From: Guyparkeria hydrothermalis
Lineage (GTDB): Bacteria; Pseudomonadota; Gammaproteobacteria; Halothiobacillales; Halothiobacillaceae
DNA: 64,000 bases
Direction: 5' to 3'
Assembly: GCF_023555385.1 (NCBI RefSeq)
Contig: NZ_JAJSED010000001.1
Location: 1,895,501 to 1,959,500, forward strand
The translations under genes were made by a program, and so were the position numbers. The notes under the pieces were generated by a model. The model saw only the letters and a program-made list of their open reading frames with translations, was not told where the DNA came from and did not search any database. Positions 60,673-64,000 of the stretch are shown here, one piece after another; within the stretch, counting starts at the first letter, position 1, and every line of letters begins with the position of its first letter.

Positions 60673-62103
60673 TCAGAGCAGCGGCGAGGTGAGCCGGGCG
60701 ATGTTCTGCAGCAGGATGCGCCCACGTCCGCGCAGCGCCCAGTGTTCCGCAGCCAGCGGCTGGCAGACGCGCCGGTAGACCTCGATCTGGTCGGCAAAGC
60801 GAGCGGCGGTCTCGCTCGAATAGCAGAGCAGGCCGAATTCGGCATTGATCAGCGACGAGCGCACGTCGAGATTGGCGCTGCCGACCAGTGACAGGCGCCC
60901 GTCGCAGAGCGTGATCTTGCTGTGCAGCAGCTTCGACGGATGCCGGCGGATGCGCACGCCCGATTCGAGCAACTCGTCGAAATACGACTCCTGCGCCAGC
61001 TGCACCAGCGGGTGGTCGAGTTCGGCCGGCAGGATCAGCTCGCAATGCACGCCGCGCCGGGCCGCGGTCTTCAGCGCATCGAGCGTCGACTCGTCCGGGA
61101 CGAAATACGGCGTCACGATCTCGAGCCGCTCGGTCGCGGCATGAATCAGTCCCAGCAGGAGCTGCTGCAGCAGCGGTTCCGGATACTCGGGCCCGCTGGG
61201 CAGCCCGATGCACGATTCGTGACCGGCCGTCTCCGGGTCCGGAAAATGGGTCTCGGTGTCGAGCAGGATGCCGGTCTCCAGATGCCAGTCGCCGGCGAAG
61301 ACCGCCTGCAGCTCCAGTACCACCGGCCCTTCGATCCGCATCATCAGGTCCTCGTAGATGCGCCCCGGTTTGAATTCCGGATCGACCAGGTTCATCGAGC
61401 CCGCGTACCCCAGTCGTCCGTCGATGACCACCAGCTTGCGGTGGTTGCGCAGATCGAAACGGGCCGACTTGCGCGGCAGCTTGCTGCGCGGGAAGGCCTG
61501 ACCGATCTCGATACCCATGCGCGCCAGTGCCTTGAGGTGGCGCATCCCTTCCTTGGAGCCGAAATCGTCGACGATTAGCCGCACGGTCACGCCTCGCGCG
61601 GCGGCGCGTTCGAGGGCGTCGAACACGGAGCGCGTCGCTGGGTCGATCGCCGCGATGTAGAAGGTCAGGTGGACGTGAAGGCGGGCGGCGTCGATTTCCT
61701 GTACCAGCTCGGCGGCGAAGGTCTCCATCGAGTCGATCAGGCCGATGCGGTTGCCGTCGAACAGCGGGAACTGCCGCCAGCGACGCACCATCTGGTCGAC
61801 GGCAGCGAAGCGGGCCGGCAGGTTGCCGCTGCCCTGCGGTTCGGCGCGTGCCAGGCGCTCGGTGATCGGGCGCAGGGTCTCGGCCAGCCGGGCGATCTTC
61901 TCGCTGCGCTCGTGCGAGATGCGTGGACGGCCGACCAGTAGGTACATCACCAGGCCGACGATCGGCAGGAAGAACAGCAGGAGCAGCCAGGCCGTGGCGG
62001 CCGTCGGCGGCCGGCGCAGCGGCACGATGAACAGGGCGGCCAGCCGGATCGTCCATTCGATCAGGAAGTAGAGCTGGGCGGCCGGTGAGTCGAGCGGGGA
62101 CAT
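60673..62103 (-). CDS. cls: Cardiolipin synthase (phospholipase D family)
   Basis: Condenses phosphatidylglycerol to cardiolipin at the inner membrane. The 476-residue protein has two N-terminal membrane helices (about 10-60) and two HKD motifs, HRKLVVIDGRLGYAGSMN and HSKITLCDGRLSLVGSAN. Full length for the ClsA type. Its ATG overlaps the stop of the SDR gene by one base. Confidence 0.93.
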   Translation of the reverse strand: MSPLDSPAAQLYFLIEWTIRLAALFIVPLRRPPTAATAWLLLLFFLPIVGLVMYLLVGRPRISHERSEKIARLAETLRPITERLARAEPQGSGNLPARFAAVDQMVRRWRQFPLFDGNRIGLIDSMETFAAELVQEIDAARLHVHLTFYIAAIDPATRSVFDALERAAARGVTVRLIVDDFGSKEGMRHLKALARMGIEIGQAFPRSKLPRKSARFDLRNHRKLVVIDGRLGYAGSMNLVDPEFKPGRIYEDLMMRIEGPVVLELQAVFAGDWHLETGILLDTETHFPDPETAGHESCIGLPSGPEYPEPLLQQLLLGLIHAATERLEIVTPYFVPDESTLDALKTAARRGVHCELILPAELDHPLVQLAQESYFDELLESGVRIRRHPSKLLHSKITLCDGRLSLVGSANLDVRSSLINAEFGLLCYSSETAARFADQIEVYRRVCQPLAAEHWALRGRGRILLQNIARLTSPLL

Positions 62104-62969
62104 CAGCGCTTGCCGCCCCCGGACGCGCGCGCCAGCACCCGGTCCATGGCGCGCGTGGTCAGCAGTCGCTTGAGCACGCCGAACAGGTAGGTCGGCACGG
62201 TTACCGGGTAGCGGGCCTTCGGCCGCCGGGCCTCGATGGCGTGGATCAGCCGGCGCACCACGGCCTCGGGCGGCAGCGTGAACGGGGCGGCCGGGCCCGG
62301 TTTGCGCAGCCGTTCGAGCTGGCGTTCGTAGGCCTCCCGGTGCACCGAGTGCGGCCAGTCGATATTGGCCTCGAAGGCCCGCTGGGCGTTGGCGCGAAAG
62401 CGCGAGCTGATCGGGCCGGGCTCGATCAGCGAGACCTCGATGCCGCTGCCGGCCAGTTCCAGACGCATCGTGTCGCTGATGCCTTCCAGGGCGAACTTGG
62501 AGGCGACGTAGGCGCCGCGGAAGGCCAGGGCACTGACGCCAAGCACCGAGCTGTTCTGCACGATCCGGCCGAAGCCGGCCTCGCGCATCGCCGGGATGAC
62601 GAGGTTGGTCAGCTCCACCGTGCCCAGCAGGTTGGTTTCGAGTTGGGCGCGCAGGGTGTCGCGACCGAGGTCTTCCACCGCGCCCGGTTGGCCGTAGGCG
62701 CCGTTATTGAAGAGCACCTCGAACGGACCACCGGCCAACTGCTCGGCTGCCGCCAGCCCCTCGCGGATCGAGGCCGGGTCATCGAGATCCAGGCGGACGG
62801 CCGGGATGTGCTCATGGGGCCAGGCGGCGAGGTCGTCGGCCCCACGCATGCTCGCGACCACGTGATGTCCGCGTTCGGCAAGCTGTTCGGCGGCGCATCG
62901 GCCGATACCGGACGAGCAGCCGGTGATCAGCACGCGGCGTGGGACGGAGGCTAGGCGGGGTCGCGACAA
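62103..62969 (-). CDS. Short-chain dehydrogenase/reductase
   Basis: NAD(P)-dependent SDR of 288 residues with TGCSSGIG, FNNGAYG and the catalytic YVASK. The TTG at 62969 is chosen because AAGGAG lies seven bases before it and it gives a normal N-terminus; the frame is open to 63041. Substrate unknown. Coupled to cls, so a lipid-related role is possible. Distinct from the paired SDRs at 45.6-47.7 kb. Confidence 0.83.
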   Translation of the reverse strand: MSRPRLASVPRRVLITGCSSGIGRCAAEQLAERGHHVVASMRGADDLAAWPHEHIPAVRLDLDDPASIREGLAAAEQLAGGPFEVLFNNGAYGQPGAVEDLGRDTLRAQLETNLLGTVELTNLVIPAMREAGFGRIVQNSSVLGVSALAFRGAYVASKFALEGISDTMRLELAGSGIEVSLIEPGPISSRFRANAQRAFEANIDWPHSVHREAYERQLERLRKPGPAAPFTLPPEAVVRRLIHAIEARRPKARYPVTVPTYLFGVLKRLLTTRAMDRVLARASGGGKR

Positions 62970-63079
62970 GGGGAATCTCCTTTTGCGTGAGTGACCGGCA
63001 TGATTGCGCCTGAGTTCACAGCACTTATACTCCGGACTCAATCCGAATCACATGAATACCAGAGACGAGGTGAGGTTGC

Positions 63080-63748
63080 ATGGCATTCGAGAATCAGACG
63101 GCCGTCCAGACGGGGGTCGATCGGCTCGAGACCCACAAGGTCATCCGCAACACCTACATGATGCTGTCGCTGACGCTGCTGTTCTCGGCAGTAATGGCGA
63201 CCGTTTCCCTGCTTGCCGGCGTGCCCGGCTGGACATCGCTGGTCAGCCTCGGGGCGGCACTGGTGCTGATCTGGTTCGTGCTGCCGCGCACTGCCCACAC
63301 CGGCGCGGGGCTCGCGGTGGTCTTCGGCATCACCGGCCTGTTGGGCTTCGGCCTCGGCCCGATGCTGAGCCAGTATCTCGCCCTGCCGAACGGCGGGCAG
63401 ATCGTGATGACAGCGCTGGGCGGTACCGGCGCGATCTTCCTCGGCCTGTCCGGCTACGCGCTGGTCTCGCGGCGTGACTTCTCGTTCATGGGCGGTTTCC
63501 TGGTCGTCGGTCTGGTGGTCGTGCTCGCCGCCATGCTCGGTAACCTGTTCCTCGAGATCCCGGCGCTGTCGATGGCGATCTCCGCGGCGGTCGTGCTGCT
63601 GATGAGCGGCTTTATCCTCTACGACACCGGCCGCATGGTGAACGGCGGCGAGGACAACTACCTGCTGCTGACCGTCAGCCTGTACCTGAACATCTTCAAC
63701 CTGTTCGTCCACCTGCTCAGCCTGCTGGGGATGAGCCAGAACGACTGA
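63080..63748 (+). CDS. Bax inhibitor-1/YccA family membrane protein
   Basis: A 222-residue integral membrane protein with seven hydrophobic segments and the family C-terminus SLYLNIFNLFVHLLSLLG. E. coli YccA of this family modulates the FtsH protease. The motif GFILYDTGRMVNGGEDNY is well kept. The ATG at 63080 was taken as start. Divergent from the SDR gene. Confidence 0.9.
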   Translation: MAFENQTAVQTGVDRLETHKVIRNTYMMLSLTLLFSAVMATVSLLAGVPGWTSLVSLGAALVLIWFVLPRTAHTGAGLAVVFGITGLLGFGLGPMLSQYLALPNGGQIVMTALGGTGAIFLGLSGYALVSRRDFSFMGGFLVVGLVVVLAAMLGNLFLEIPALSMAISAAVVLLMSGFILYDTGRMVNGGEDNYLLLTVSLYLNIFNLFVHLLSLLGMSQND

Positions 63749-63769
63749 CAGACGTCACGAGCGAACGAC

Positions 63770-63798
63770 GGCCCCTTGGCGACAAGGGGCCTTTTTTT
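63770..63798 (+). terminator. Terminator after the BI-1 family gene
   Basis: GGCCCCTTG (63770-63778) pairs with CAAGGGGCC (63783-63791) around GCGA, followed by seven Ts. Confidence 0.95.
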
Positions 63799-63856
63799 GC
63801 CTCGTTATTTTTGCTCGGGTGCTTGCCACCCGGGCTTTCCGACCGGAGGGCCGCCG

Positions 63857-64000
63857 ATGGACCTGTGGATGAAAATCGGCATGGCGGTGTTGCTCGGCGC
63901 CGTGCTGCTGTTCCTGATCCCCCGCATCAAGCCGATGATGGCGGCCAGCCGCAAGGGCTCGCGCGAGGAATGGCTCGGCGTGGCGTTGGTGCTGCTGGCC
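63857..64000 (+). CDS. Membrane protein of unknown function, cut by the window edge
   Basis: An open frame from an ATG at 63857 with GGAGGG before it. The first 48 residues show a hydrophobic helix (IGMAVLLGAVLLFLIP), a basic loop with RIKP and SRKGSREEW, and the start of a second helix. Incomplete, so the family cannot be named; it looks like a small two-helix inner-membrane protein. Confidence 0.7.
   Translation, partial: MDLWMKIGMAVLLGAVLLFLIPRIKPMMAASRKGSREEWLGVALVLLA

Overview
The window is a 64-kb, GC-rich, densely packed stretch of a gammaproteobacterial chromosome. The gene order is typical of that class: ndk-rlmN-pilF-rodZ-ispG-hisS-yfgM-bamB-der, smc-zipA-ligA, ileS-lspA-fkpB-ispH, and hisBHAFIE-tatABC. 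A flavocytochrome c sulfide dehydrogenase pair (fccAB) points to a sulfur-oxidising lineage of the Halothiobacillus/Thioalkalivibrio kind. That placement is an inference from gene content; there is no rRNA in the window.

Layout. Bases 144-9895 (+) hold iscR, ndk, rlmN, then a run of overlapping genes for pilus assembly, cell shape, isoprenoid synthesis, outer-membrane assembly and ribosome GTPase function. Bases 9923-12361 (-) are a queF / FGGY kinase / cysZ operon, divergent from smc-zipA-ligA (12489-19154, +). A glycosyltransferase plus PAP2 phosphatase pair and fccAB follow, closed by a strong terminator. Bases 23914-37620 (+) carry two back-to-back minor-pilin/PilY1 operons, then ileS-lspA-fkpB-ispH. 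A small regulatory patch (ArsR, CsbD-like) leads to glnA (-), whose upstream region has a sigma-54 promoter match and an NtrC-type site. Bases 45183-48530 (-) contain a tandem duplication of a three-gene module that left two pseudogene fragments at its junction. Next comes a histidine-rich outer-membrane protein with a Zur-like box, then gpmI, tatCBA and his genes (-). The right end has tRNA-Phe(GAA), dinB, a ZIP metal transporter, a Sel1-repeat protein, an SDR/cardiolipin synthase pair (-), a Bax-inhibitor-1 family protein and a truncated membrane-protein gene at the edge.

How the genes work together. Most of the window is housekeeping: translation, MEP-pathway isoprenoids (ispG, ispH), histidine synthesis, Tat export and envelope assembly. 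The lineage-specific parts are sulfide oxidation (fccAB, where FccB has a Tat signal and tatABC lies in the same window), type IV pilus tip machinery in two versions, and metal handling (ArsR-type regulator, Zur-box porin, ZIP transporter).

The features most worth a second look are the paired PilY1 operons with a low-GC gap between them, the 1.47-kb tandem duplication with its conserved inverted repeat and 9-base homopolymer tracts, the Zur-like box, and the glnA control region. I see no CRISPR array, insertion sequence, integrase, rRNA or phage module.
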